DNA from: Caprella mutica
Taxonomy: Eukaryota; Arthropoda; Malacostraca; Amphipoda; Caprellidae
Assembly: GCA_947561585.1 (NCBI GenBank)
Contig: CANNZV010001148.1
Coordinates: 62,024 to 126,023 of the forward strand
Direction of reading: 5' to 3'
Length of the DNA stretch: 64,000 bases
Shown here: positions 24,217 to 37,069 of the stretch, piece by piece
How the letters are laid out: each line of letters starts with the position of its first letter
Numbering within the stretch: position 1 is the stretch's first letter
Notes under the pieces: model-generated
Databases searched by the model: none
What the model saw: only the letters and a program-made list of their open reading frames with translations
Told to the model about the DNA's origin: nothing
Program-made: the position numbers and the translations under genes

Positions 24217-27200
24217 CTAAGGTCTCGATAATTTATAGTCTACACGTCTACGATAATAAATATTTTAATATAAATAGAACTGTTAATGGTTCGATAGAAA
24301 GTTTTAGTTTCACTGTATATCAGTTAAACTGCAAAAAGTGTATAAAACATAAAATATATTGGAAAAAATAATTATCCAACATAATGTCTAATTTATTTTT
24401 CACACTACGTAATTTACAAATAATCAGATCATTTCAAAACATAATAGGAGTAGTAATCAATTTTACTTTATTCATAATTACAAACTTAAGTCAGTACATA
24501 AATGAATATCAAGTATATACTATAGCAACATAAAAAGATTTTCAATTTCTGTACATACAATAGCTAATGAAATAAACTGTTAACCATTATTGTGCATTGT
24601 TTGTTGGTTATAAAATTTGGTACAAAAAAAGATTTCAACTCTTCAAACTCCACCTTTGTGACGTTACAAAGAATGTTAGGTGATTGTAGCGTGAGGTAAT
24701 ATATTCCTTTCATTCTGTTTTTGGGTTTGCTTTTTTAACAGTAGAATATTCTGTTTGGATTTCACTTTGAACAAAAGATACGATGGAACGAAATTGGAGT
24801 CTGTTGTGAATAGCGATTCTGATCTTCACTTTGGTTTTCAGTCTATCACAAGTTAGTTCAGGTAACAATGCTGTTCGAATTGTATTGATTGACGATTTTG
24901 AACAGGAGTTTGGATTGAAAGAGACTCTTACGTCTGTAGAAATGAGAGGAAAATCTTTTACCACTTCAATGGAAAAGAGTATACTGGTTATGTTGTAGTT
25001 AGCATTTTGATTTTAAAGCACTTTTCCGTGACACTATTATGGTATGACTTTCAAAAGAGTTAACTCGTTCATTCTATAATATATATTTACAAAAATATGT
25101 ATTTTTATTGTTCAACAAACCTTGTTTAATCCCATAATAATTATTAAATGCACTTTTGTATGGTTTAAACGCTCGAATGATGTAATAGAGATATTTAATT
25201 TTAGATTATTGTTTTCTCTCAACTATTTTCATTTTAAGCCGCCTCTCAATCTGTCCCTATAAGAAGGCATCCTATACTTCACCAAAGCTAAGCACTGAGA
25301 TAAATTAAAAGCTTGCATGGGGATAATTTGTCCTCTTGTCATGGCCAATTTACATCGTTCGTGGGAATCCATTGTCCGGGTCACAAACTCACTGAAATGA
25401 AACAAAACAGATTAACAACTTTGCCTAATTTAAATGATGTCTTTTCTACATTAATCGTGCGCTCGCAAGGAAATGAACAAAATATCCATGATGTTGATGT
25501 TAAAAATTTTAGAGAACCAAATATATGTAGTAAATTAATTTTTTAGGAATGATCTTTACTTAAGATTGAAGTTTTCATTTTTATCTTTACCTGTACTTCG
25601 ATGATTCATATGGGAGAAATACTGATATTACATATTTCTGTTATATTTTCCTAGTTTCATATATATATTTTTTAATTGACATTATTATCATATATTATAA
25701 AAAAATCAATTTTATTTTCGCGAAAGTACAAATTGAACTCGTCAAGAAATATTCAACTAGTGAAAACGTAAATAATAGAATAAAATAATCATATTCATAG
25801 AATGATATTAAATCATTAAAAAAATATTTTCACTTATCGTATATTTCTTGAGGAATTCAATTTGTTTCTGCCAGTAAATATAATTGATTTTGTTTGAAGC
25901 TGTGCTGAAATTTCATATATATTAGCTAAGGCTTTACATATATGACTTGATAAACGTGATACTAAATCATCAACGTTGAAGGTATTTTTTGGATTAGAGA
26001 TATTGAGAAAAAAATCTATCTTCATCTTCAAGGAAATCTCGACTGCACAATTAATTCTATGACCAATTGTTGTATGTTGAATGGTTTCATCCAATATAGT
26101 ATATAGTGTATAAGCTCTAGCTCTTTATCCTCTATATAATTATTCCATAGGTAAATCTTAAATGATATCATAATTTCCCAATAACAATATAACAGTCCTT
26201 CCCTACTCTTCCAATGTTACCTATTCCTATGGTTGATATAAATATTGTTTGCAGTTCACCTGCAACTACCAATTAGATTTTATTACCTGAATAAATCGAA
26301 AGGGAGATGGATATTTCCATTTGACGACCCCAGCAAATTGAATTCAAATTATTTTGGTTCTAATGTACTTTTGTCCATAGAATCCGAAAATCATAACCGT
26401 TAATATTTTATATCAGTATTGAATTAATAAATGGAAATAACACTGAAGCTGGAAATATTAAATATATGTATTTTGGGGGTTTTCTTTCAATAACAGAACA
26501 AAAGTACTCAAAAATATTTCACGAACATTGTCTGCTATCTGCTTCCTATTCTTCTAATATAATTGATTTATTCGATTTAATTAATTTATATTCACTACAA
26601 TGATAGAGCTGAAACTGAATTACTGAGGTATATACCTCAAAATAAATAGTTATCAAGAAGTGGAATTTAATTAAAATATAAAATCAGAAGTTCGTGTGAC
26701 TAAACGTCATTACTTTGAATGTATTAATAAACTGCTTAAACATTTGAAGAAGTTTTGTCTGCCATTAAAATATTCAATTGCATTACACTTATTTTCCTCT
26801 TAACCTTGCATATGTATAGTTACTTTCATGAAGATAATGTTTCTAATAATTAATATGTTGGTAGAGTATCAGCCAGAGGGGCAAGAAAGGGCAGGCACGT
26901 GAAAGTTAAAGCTTCATCATAAAATAATTAATCTCTGCACAAAAGATTTTTATTATTATGAAGGAATGGTATAATTTTATGGAGCCAACCAATATATATG
27001 CATACTACAAAAGGTATCAACTGATTAATATATAATAATAATAAGATTAGTTATATTACCTATAAGAAATTATTATTATTTAATTTTGAATGAATATTAT
27101 GTAATTTTGACAAATTTTGAAGTTTATTGTTTCCTTAAGTATTATATCATTATTTACTTCTAATGTCTGTTTCTTACAAAGAGTTCTTCATATACTCTTT

Positions 27201-27227
27201 TGTTTGGAATTTTGATATTTCATCCAT
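24217..27227. other. A+T-rich DNA with one dispersed fragment
   Basis: Holds the second copy of the protein-like repeat (about 24775-24985). Frames at 25313-25546 (plus) and 25834-26094 (minus) show no recognisable motif. Nothing else identified. Confidence 0.4.
24775..24985 (+). pseudogene. decayed copy of the protein-like repeat seen at 2886
   Basis: The plus strand here encodes NSDSDLHFGFQSIT, interrupted soon after by stops, and aligns with 2886-3040. The minus-strand frame 24710-24964 lies across the same DNA and is probably its shadow. The source protein is unknown. Confidence 0.25.
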
Positions 27228-27345
27228 GTATCGGGTGGGCCAAAAGTCTGTCTGTCAACTTCTTCAGTACGAGATGACTTCGGTCTTCCAGTTTGATCTT
27301 GGTCAGCACATGATCCCGTTCGTTTGAAATATTCTGCCAAGGCAT
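27228..27345 (-). pseudogene. mariner-like transposase scrap next to one inverted repeat end
   Basis: Read leftwards from 27345, one frame gives YFKRTGS...QTGRPKSSRTEE, the typical end of the DNA-binding region of mariner-like transposases, including the GRPK/GRPR DNA-binding motif. It runs directly into TATCGGGTGGGCCAAAAGTC (complement side at 27228-27247), which looks like a mariner terminal repeat. The rest of the element is missing, so this is an internally deleted remnant. No partner end was found. Confidence 0.5.
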
Positions 27346-28429
27346 AAATGGACTCTTATTAATATTTCCGATAAAAATATGTCATTAATGCGGCCTCCTC
27401 CAAGAAATGATCAAGTTTGCTGGAAATAGTATTCAACAATTGATGCTCTCTCTTCCTGGAAGAACGCAGCTGTTTTAAGAGGTTTACGATTTTGCACATT
27501 AGAAAGTATATTTGAAATAGCTGAAATCTGATGTCGTATATTAATTTCATTTCATATTGATTAAAACTGTAGCTATTTTTTCCATTTGTCGTTTGCTTTA
27601 ATTTTTTCATCAATTTTATTTTGAGCGTAATCAAATTTAAAAATGGTAAAGTGATTTTTAAGCCGAACCGGTATCAAGTAAATAAATAATAGTCCAATTC
27701 CATTCTTGTATTCGTAAGAAATACACAACATTTCATTCAATAATCGTGTGCTGCTATTAATATAAAATTTATCACCAAATTCCCTATAGGAGTTCTATGA
27801 GAGTTTTACTCTGGATAAATAGATGTTAAAGAGCCGGAGAGGAAAAGTAATAAGCTTCTTTACGTTTCCTGCCCAACGAGAATCTGGAAAAGTTTCCGTA
27901 ATACTAAACCAAAATTTAACAGAAAATATATTCCACTTTGTAGAGCATTGGTGATTTGAGCTTAGAAAATACAGGACTCTGCGTTAATCAAGTAATTGTA
28001 ATTGTCACCTTGAACATTTATTCTAACTCTTTGAGATAGTATAAATATTTGGTATAATATTATTATTAGTCTGTTCAAAATTTGAACCAATAAGCCAGCC
28101 AAACGAATGATTCAATTTGAAGAAAAAGGTAATTACCCACTGTAGTATACAAATGATCTGTTAGGAGTTTCATCGAATCAGTTTTATTTTGAAGGTATCT
28201 CTTAGACAACTTCATAAATATATATATATAATGAATTGGATTTGGAAATATCTGCAATAGTTTACACATTAAATCGTTTTGGATAAAGATCATATATTCA
28301 GTGTATTACAAGAATATTCGAAATGGCAGAGTAATCGAAAGGTTTCCTTAGCACTACTTCAAACACTCTGACTGCCTCTGATGAGAGAGAAAGATTAATC
28401 TGTCTGATCACTAATAATTTAATAATTTA
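27346..28429. other. A+T-rich DNA, no gene recognised
   Basis: The 91-codon minus-strand frame at 27359-27634 is lysine- and isoleucine-rich with no motif. Part of this stretch may belong to the deleted mariner remnant at 27228. Frame 28075-28293 (minus) is also unrecognised. Confidence 0.35.
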
Positions 28430-28777
28430 AATAAAATCACTAATTTAGGATTTACCAAAAGGCATCATTGGACTTATCAAAAGGTTTTTTAGAACTAATG
28501 AAATGGCATATTAAGTATTATCAGAGGTCTTTCTAACCTTTAAAAAATTAATAAAACTAATATAACTCTTGGAACAAAACAAATTTAAATTGTATTCTAA
28601 ATTAGTATTTACTACAAATATAATTGATGCAACTGGATTAGATTATAAGAAGTTTTTACAATTTTCGGCATTAGTTAACCGAGCAATACTGACACTCAGT
28701 CAACAAGACAATAAATGTTGCCATATGACATAAAAACATCATCACATGCTAGACTTTATGGCATTTGTCCGCTCTCT
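28430..28777. mobile_element. degenerate relative of the hAT-like element at 7874
   Basis: The left part repeats the theme AAAAGGCAT...GGACTTA...TTTTAGAACTAATG seen at the left of the 7874 element. The right end reads TTTATGGCATTTGTCCGCTC, close to the right end there (ATTTGTCCGGGCTCTA). The left terminus is not clearly preserved, so the start is approximate. Confidence 0.4.
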
Positions 28778-30190
28778 ATAGCGTTCTCGTGATAATGTTT
28801 AATGTTTGCCTTGCCCCTTTCTTTGCCATATTTCGAAACCATATGATGAGATTTATAAGCCTTATTCACATCACCCACTAAAAATTCTGATTGCTATTTC
28901 AAATATGTTAATTTCGATTGCTCTCCATTATTTTAACAATCCGAAAACTCAACATCATACTATATAGTACATAGTGTACAAATATGATTTAAATATGATT
29001 GGTATAAAAGATTGGTTTTTTATATAATAATTATGAAAATCATATTTTTTTTCTTTTGAAATTAATGGTTTGAATGAACCAATTACTGTTTTATTCAGTT
29101 TTCGAAGCTAATAAAGATAATGAAACCTAACTAGTGTCATTAGAGAGAAATAGCAGTCCCTTTGGAAGGTTGTTCCTAACGAGTTGACACACACAATTAA
29201 TTACACAGACTGTACACTTGGTAACTGTTACTCCAACTACGCACCATTTTCCCCTTCAATTACAACTTTTCTGTTGGAAATTGCCATCTGTTATACAGTG
29301 AGAACCATTCTCTGATGAGATAAATAGCGAAATTTCATCATCCGATTAATTTTGAAACAAAAATAAATTAAAACATTTATTCAAATAAATATTGCATTTT
29401 TCGTAGACTTTATACGATAGAATGAGATAGAAATATTTCATTTCATTTCGTATTTGATAAAAGAACAAATAATAATTACTGTTTATTAAAATGTGTGATT
29501 TTGTAATATTCAAGAACACATGATTAAAATTTTCTAATTCATATATTTCGAAGCCAAGAATTATCCTCTGAATTATCTTTAGGTCGAATAATCGTTGAGG
29601 AAACTAACAGGAGAAACTATTAAAACAAAGAAACTGACAACAACTATTTATTAGGGCTTAAGCAACTTGTTAATGAGCAAAGCTGAACCTGAAACTTCTT
29701 CATTTCCGATTCTTTCCCTTTTATTAATTTTGTTAGCTTTACGATGGTAAAACTTGGAAATTGGCTTTCCTTTTATGATTCAACTTACGAAAAAGTTTAT
29801 GAAAATTATTTTTGTAGTAGAACACATTCATTAAAAGAAAGGATTCTATGGTAATTCCAGTTGCCGGATGCAGTATTGATAGAATTGATTTTGGTGAAAT
29901 AACAATTTATAAATATTTATATTCTAAATTGAAGATATTTCTATTTTCTGCATGATTATAATCATGTTTGTAATAGATTAAAAAAAAATTGTGAGTCAAG
30001 TATGGCAAACAAACTACCGATAATCTCATTACTTAGTCCATTTATTTGGGAGGAGAGAGTATCGTTCTATGGAGATTTCCGGACAAATTTTTGAATGATT
30101 TGTTTGATGATTTATTGGCACTATTAGTTTTACTAATAATAGCTAAGGGAACTCTCGTGTATAAGAAATTTATGAAATGAAATTTATGAG

Positions 30191-30487
30191 ATGATAACTG
30201 ATATACGATTGAAAGTCGATGTTAACGCCAATGATAGAAGGTATATAAAAATTACAGGGGAGAACGACCCCTTTTTTATTTTTTCAATGTTAGATAATCT
30301 AGTTTTATTAATTCTGAAAAATAAAAAGCATATGAAATCTCAACATAGCGACATAAGATGTGCAATTGTTCATTGTACATCTTATAAAATTAAATTGATT
30401 GTTCCATTGCATCAACAAGAATTATTGTACGATCAATATTCTGTCATTCTCAGTTGTTGCTCCCATTCCTTCTTTCGTCACTTGTAA
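30191..30487 (+). CDS. 98-codon frame with weak SAS-6 N-terminal resemblance
   Basis: Residues about 5-33 read IRLKVDVNANDRRYIKITGE then NDPFFIFSM. In pattern this is like the start of the SAS-6 N-terminal domain, where a strand pair is followed by (L/I)T(D/G)(D/E)NDPFFL(F/Y).L. SAS-6 forms the ninefold cartwheel of centrioles. The resemblance ends after about residue 34, where the sequence becomes low-complexity and unlike the family; a full SAS-6 would continue through more than 100 further domain residues and a coiled coil. So this would be at best one exon or a pseudogene fragment. It may equally be chance. The following frame (30618-30899, 93 codons) is unrecognised. Confidence 0.2.
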   Translation: MITDIRLKVDVNANDRRYIKITGENDPFFIFSMLDNLVLLILKNKKHMKSQHSDIRCAIVHCTSYKIKLIVPLHQQELLYDQYSVILSCCSHSFFRHL

Positions 30488-31589
30488 CTTGAGTTCAGGC
30501 AAGTCATTGTAAAGTTACCACATAATTTCATTATATGTATAGTGAATAATTATATAATAATAAAATATGTTAGTGTAATATAATTTAAATATAATTATAT
30601 CCAGCAATTAAACTACAGTGAACAATTTAATACTCTTCATATATTTCACTAAATTTCTTTCGAAACTATTAGAAGGTATTTTAGCAAGAAATTCGAACAA
30701 GACAATGATTACAACGCAATCCACTAACATGATGAAATCAAAACTATTCCTCGATCTAAAAGATGAAGTAATATCTCAGTATATTTCGCAAAATATGTTG
30801 ACAAATATTGTGATGAAAATGTTCATCGAGAATATGTTTAAAATTACTTTCACACTCATAATGTCAGTCGTTTCAGAATATTTTATTAATTCTGATTGAA
30901 TGTTATGCTATTATTTACCAATCTCACGAGTTTCCTGTAAATGGTTTGGTATTTTAGTGAAATGTCCAATGTGATTATCACTGTGTAGAATTATTTCATT
31001 CATTTGACTGAATGTCGTTTATGCAAAAATGATGTGTTCCTTTTTTGTTGGCTCTAAATGTCAAATATATGATATCTTGAATGCCAATATTTCTCCAAAT
31101 AAATAATGAATCAGTTATACTGTATGTCTAATTAGAGAGAGGTTTATCTGTTTATATGATATATCTTTATGTGGAAAATATTAATAGAATTTATGATATA
31201 TTTACTTTTAGATAGAAGTGAATTTTCAAATCTTTTAATTCATTGAGTGAACACTGAAGTTGACGGAAATACAACACAGTTCTGAAAAAAAAATCTTAGA
31301 CACCCATGTTAACAACGTTATACCAGATAAGCATCGTCACAAAAAACGTCACACTTGAGTTCATCAACTAGAGTTTTAGTATATGTATATATTTAATTCA
31401 AGAGCTTGGAACTATTTCATAACGCTATCATTTTATTGTTTCAAATTATCATTCGTTTAAATAATTCTAAGTGCATCACATTGGAATGTTGAAACATTAA
31501 AGTGCAGACCACTGAAACACTGAATCCTCTTGTAAGAATTAAGTATATTAAAATTAAAGTGGATCTACTTAAGTGTCACGTATTTATTA

Positions 31590-31660
31590 CAAAGCTTATA
31601 GAGTGAACGTGAAACACCTGAGTGCCTCAGATTTTCAGTGCAGTTCCTCCACACAGGTAA
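31590..31660 (+). promoter_or_regulatory. possible transcription start and 5' splice site
   Basis: An arthropod-like initiator word TCAGTG occurs at about 31635, about 35 bp downstream of a TATA-like word (CTTATAGAG), and CACACAGGTAAATAT about 20 bp further on resembles a donor splice site. No coding sequence is linked to it. Such short words are common by chance. Confidence 0.12.
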
Positions 31661-32692
31661 ATATCTTCATATATTTATAAAGTTATTGGAAGGTGAATGA
31701 ATTAATGAGGCATACAGTATTCCATTGAATGAGAAAACTTCTTAATATAGTTCCATTCCGACGGAGCTTAACTTGATTTAAAGGAAGAAAAACGAGACAA
31801 ACTTTTCACATTTTGGGGAATATTAATTAGAAATAGGAATGATAAATAGATTGAATATGTCTGCAGGAAGGTATTTTTCAGAAAACTTTAACTCTAAGTA
31901 TATTAAATCTTTTTGAAGCCTTATGTTTTTTTGACTATATGTACCTTCGCTCTAACTAAAGAGTATTCTCTTAGTTGATCTTGATCAATCGGTCTGCTCA
32001 CTCTTCAATTATGTCTTAACTCTTATATGGTTAGACCACGCAAAATACTAAGAAACAAATCACTCTACAAGCTGGAGCTCTACTCTAAGATAAATCACCT
32101 TTCAAATTTCCTTTTTGTATCTTACTAAATTTATTTAAAGAATACACTAGAAAGAATAGTGTTAACAACTAAAATATCGAGGTTTGTATAAGTGGAATTA
32201 GTGATTTTATTGGTTAACTGGAGGTACAATGAAATTCAACTTTATTTAAAATCTCTTAAAATAAAACTAACCTGCTTAGCATGGACGTTTCTTAGACGAG
32301 GAGCAGCACTTACTGCAAATTGGCTTACGGGTCCTTTAGTAATTTGAGTAATTTAAGTTGCTTGATATTTGAATCTCATAATTTTTGGTAGAATCGGTAA
32401 CACCTTTATAAATAGTTACTTTCTTGTCTTACATCAGTGCCCCAATAAAGCAAGGTATTCGATATTTTTGTTTCTATCATCCCTTAACCAATTTCATAAG
32501 AACTCTGATAATAATTCCTAACAATAAGAATTACTTATAAAAGAATTCCAATTATTCTTTAAAATATAATTGATACTTATTAAACTATATGTTAGTATTG
32601 AAAACTTATAGATTTTCATATCAGATTATTTTCCAATATTACAAGATACCCTGTATTGTCTTTTAATCCTTAGTTCCCAACATGAATTCTAT

Positions 32693-33217
32693 TTAACACT
32701 AGGTGGACTGCAAAAACGCACTTCAGCGGTTGACCGTGCGGGTTATTTTAACCCGCACTATTGGAAGTGTTTAGGGCTTAATTATACGATGAATGAACGA
32801 TTTATTTGTCGCATATGACAGTCATTTTATTAGATAACGTTATACTCAGAGGTTTTTACTTTTTCTTTATAATGCTGTATCCAAAGCCTATACATTATTG
32901 ATTTGCAATGTATGTACAATGTAATAGAAGCTGAATCTCTTGCATTGATTTGCTTTTTGCAACTTACTTAGAAGCTGAACCTTTTGCTTATAACGGTAAA
33001 CTCATCTTGCTGAGAAGTATACTCTTTTTATTCAATGATTCTCCTTTTTGTAGTTAGAATAAATTGTTACACTTATATTTAAATTCCTGTTTAAAATGAA
33101 CATGAATAGATTGACGAGATAACTTAATATTTCCGAAAAAATAATATTTGTTTTCCTATGTTAAAGAATTAGAAACCGTAATTCTATTAGTGTGACCTTA
33201 TGGTCACAACATCTTAA
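32693..33217. mobile_element. possible piggyBac-type MITE with terminal hairpins
   Basis: TTAA at 32693-32696 is followed by CACTAGGTGGACTGC and then, at 32736-32758, by a perfect hairpin with 9-bp arms GTGCGGGTT and a 5-base loop. piggyBac-like ends often have TTAA, a CACTAG-like terminus and a subterminal hairpin with GGGT...ACCC arms. About 450 bp downstream a second hairpin (GTGACC, TTAT, GGTCAC at 33192-33207) is followed by TTAA at 33214-33217. The outermost bases of the two sides do not match well, so the right limit is uncertain. Confidence 0.35.
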
Positions 33218-33713
33218 AAAATAAGCACAAAATCAAATAAATTTGGTATGTCCAATATTGATAAAATAGCTAGAGTTCGTTGTAGTTGATGCAAATATAA
33301 CACCAAAAGAATCTGTAACCAACTCTTGTTTCTTCAACACTATATCCTTATTTTTTTTTAATTTAAAATAGTAGCATAAAAACGGTTAACATAAAATATG
33401 GTCATATGCCATAACTTCCAAAATTATGCAATAGAATTGATTCATAATATTCAAAATAAAAACCCATATCATACCCAACAAGTCCTTCAAATATTTTTGA
33501 AATCGGGTGAAAAAGATATTATGAAATAATATGGGAGAATTACGTTATAGATGAATCTCAATTTTGAAATAATTTCTTCATTAGAACAATAAAGATATAA
33601 TTAAATACTATATATCAAATAGTTTTACTTTACCATTCAATATATGCTATATCAAATGTTATTCTCATACACTGAAAGAAAAGTGTACTTAACCGAACCT
33701 ATATATAGTTTCA

Positions 33714-34140
33714 TACAAACCACAATGTTGGTCGTTTTTAATCCATACCACAGCAGTGGTTTGAATCAAACATCATGAATTTATAATGTAATTTTACCTA
33801 CATGCATGTACTTTATCTTACCTACATCTAGCACAAATCTAACTACAGCTGAATGTCTATTTTACCTACATACAAGCAATTCATACCACAGCTGTGGTTA
33901 AACATTACCTACATGCTTATTAATTAAACTACAGCTGGTTGTCTATTTTACCAACATGCATGCAATTCAAACCTCATGTAAAAGAATTTTTAACTGATAA
34001 ACTAATCCTTCAAACTACAGTCGCTAAGCAATTTTACCTACATGCATTTTATTTTAGTCACTTGGATAATGTTTACTTTAGCTACACTCGATTACAAAAT
34101 ACTGTAGTAATCAAATTCAGAAGAATACATATATAATTTA
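33714..34140. repeat. left subterminal motif cluster of copy A
   Basis: At least six copies of TTTTACCTACATGCA-like words (about 33793, 33818, 33857, 33904, 33949 and 34034) alternate with AAACYACAGCTG-like words (about 33747, 33884, 33926, 34013), some of which are palindromes (CCACAGCTGTGG). Spacing is roughly 30-60 bp. In CACTA elements such arrays bind the element's own protein; that role is inference here. Confidence 0.7.
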
Positions 34141-35072
34141 GCATGAAGATTAACTATTAAATATAGTGATAATACTTCTGTTAAGTGAATTAAAATAGAT
34201 ACAATATATTTAATTAAATTGGATATTTAGCAAATCTTTCCATATTTAACAAATCATTGTAATAAAACTCAAAATTAGTTAATAACATTTAATATAAAAT
34301 GAACAATTTCAGAAACACACATTAGTTGGTAAACATTAGTAAGTAGAAAATTATAATAGTTTCTCAGAAGCTATAAAAATTGAAGAAGTTACCAATTTAT
34401 GTATTATTAAACATGAATAAAATATTCAAGAAATATAACAATTCTATTAACTCATTTAATAGATTACTAAATTTGAGATCACACCATCAAAGGAGAAACT
34501 GCAACTAGATTATAACTCGAGGATTAAAGAAGAAGTTATATATAGTTATGTTTAAAAAGGCCAGAAATAAAGCTTCCTTGTAGCTCCAAGATTTAAGTAC
34601 CCAAACAAATAAAAAGTCATTTAGTAGTTCATGAACTGAATTGTTCACAGCTAGCTATTTCTCAAAGCGACTCACCGAATCAGTGACGCATGAAGCTTTC
34701 ATAACATAACATTGAAAGAATATCGTACAATGATGTTCACAGTAAAGTAAAAAAATGTTTCAGCACTCCTTGTAATATTGCAAATTCAAAACTTGGAATA
34801 GTTTAAAATGCTACATCAATCGCCTTCAAAAAGTGTTGGCACCCAAAACATAATGTCATCAGAGGAAACATAATATTGATCAACTTCAGAAGACTTTGAA
34901 GATGGGTGGCTGGAATGAGACTAAGAAGGAAGATCACTTCCTTGCCAAACTATCCTCTTCAATAGTTAGCCATATGACTGAAAAGAAAATTTCAAAGCAT
35001 CAATTAATGAAGATCTTCCCATTCATAGTTAGGTAGAAGTCAAATAAATATGTAAAACTTACAGAAACTTAC

Positions 35073-35190
35073 CTCTAAAAGTTAACACCAACATCAGCAG
35101 TAGTGGGCCTCAATCTCTTGTTGTTGTGATGATGTTAGCAAAAGTATATGCAAACCACCCCAAAAGTCTTCATTAGAATGTCTCTGGTGT
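35073..35190 (-). pseudogene. exon-like block in copy A
   Basis: On the minus strand this block follows a pyrimidine-rich tract ending in CAG and precedes AG|GTAAGT, a consensus donor. It corresponds to 49919-50034 in copy B. Its short frame starts MKTFGV as in copy B, but a 2-base length difference shifts it to an early stop (VCIYFC and stop). Splice signals are kept while the frame is not, so coding is doubtful; it may be an untranslated or decayed exon. Confidence 0.35.
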
Positions 35191-37069
35191 CTGAAAAAAA
35201 ATGGAATTAGGAAATTGTTGAGAATAGTTAGTACAATTGAGAGATTAAGGCTAATTACTGACTAGCTATGTAGCAATGATTAGCAAAAAAACTAAAATTC
35301 ACAATGAATTTAATGATAATTGACTTAATTGTTAAAATAATCATCCGCAAGAGATATAAACAGTCTTAGATTAGGTAGCTAACAGCAAGAACATTTTTCC
35401 TTTATCCAATGGACTTCTCTAAATTAGAATTAAATATAGTAGATTTGAAAGCAGAGAATGAATATAATTGAATGAGAAAAATAATCAATTAGCTATCATG
35501 CAGCTATTGATGACAACATAGAATTAAATGTAAAGAAGTAGTACTAGCTACTGAATTTCAATCACTTTGTAGCTACTGTTACCAAAAATTCATATCATAT
35601 TTCTCTGAAAAAGAGCCATATGAAAGTCATGGTATCTGTAAAAAGTTAAAATTCTATAGAAGCAGTGGGAGATTCTGAAATTTAGGTTGATTTCAGAGAG
35701 CATTTCAGTCCCAATTAATTAAATTGTTACCAAGAGCCAGAAAGTAACTATCTCAAATCAAATCTGCTGAATATTAATTTTTAAAATATTTTCTGTGCAA
35801 AAAATACTTATTTTCTTCAATTCAAATTTATTTTGTTGAAAACAGAATGCAAAATAGAGAATTTTAGAACAATTTACCAGTTTCAGTAGTCTGGTGTTTA
35901 AATTAAAATATTTGATAGTAATGAATACACTATTTAAAAATCTATTTGGCATACAGGTTACAATTGAATATATTAAATGCACTGGATTTTAAAAATCCCA
36001 TTAACTGATCATCATATATCAAAGTCCATAGAAACTGATCTCAAAAAAATCTATTTTGATTATTGTTCTCAACTTCTCATTGAAATAAAAGTAAAAGAAA
36101 CCTAAAGATAATTTTCACAGAAAAGGATAAAAAATATTCCATATTCTGAAGACTGCCAACAGAACAATCAAGTCATCAAAGATAATTATGAAATTTAGAA
36201 GATAATTATTAGTCTGTAAGTGGTGCACAGAACTAGGTACTCTTACTTTTCAAAAAAAAAATCTTGAAAAAGCCAGCAAACAAATTAATTCAATTGGCTA
36301 GTCTTCCATGCACTAGATAACTGACTAATATTATTGATTTAGCAATTTTCACTCACAATATTAAAGGCAAAATAGTGATTGATATATAAAGAATATTAAT
36401 TTATGAGAAAAGAAAAAACAACCATGTTTACCTTCAAATACAATCTGGGAGAACTGGTGAAAAAATTGGAGAGTTCATGGAACACATAATTTTACTTTGG
36501 CATCAGTCTGTATTTTAACATTATCTGTGCAAACAGTTATTGATTTCTTCTCTTATATACATGTATTTTTCTTAGAAGAGAAGGAAAACATAGAAGATTT
36601 CTTGGAAAGCACTTTACCAGTTTCTGCAATCTGGCCAGGGCAGAGAGTCAGAAATTAAGAGTGACACTGTGGCAGACAGTCTGACAGAGACTTCAAAAAG
36701 TTTACACCAATATATTATATTGTAATTAGGATTATATTACATACAAGCACCCTAGAAGTAGAGGCTAGAGCAAACTAAAGATTATTGTCAGCTGCCTAAA
36801 GGCTATGCTGCAATGTATCGGAGATTCTGCCTTGGACCTTTTCCAATTATTAAAAGGTAGGCTGATTTTCTATTTTTCAGAATGAATTGATCACAGAAAA
36901 CTATTCTAGCCTATTTTATGTTCTGATATATATAGCTATTTCTATAAATTTAAGCACTGGACATAGCTGAAATTAAATTAAGGTTACTACCAAATTACAC
37001 AGCTACCTTCTTTGATATTTCACTGAAACTGACGCGCCACTCCAGTTTCCCGCCTGATTTACTGTACAT

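Larger units (their letters stand above)
28778..32692. other. A+T-rich DNA, possible degenerate exon and weak promoter-like site
   Basis: Contains the frames at 30191-30487 and 30618-30899 and a short candidate first exon near 31632. Otherwise no features seen. Confidence 0.4.

Noticed and set aside
35758..35982. Conserved 66-residue frame shared with 49129-49329
   Set aside because: Shared only because both lie in copies of the same transposon; no motif and low-complexity composition.
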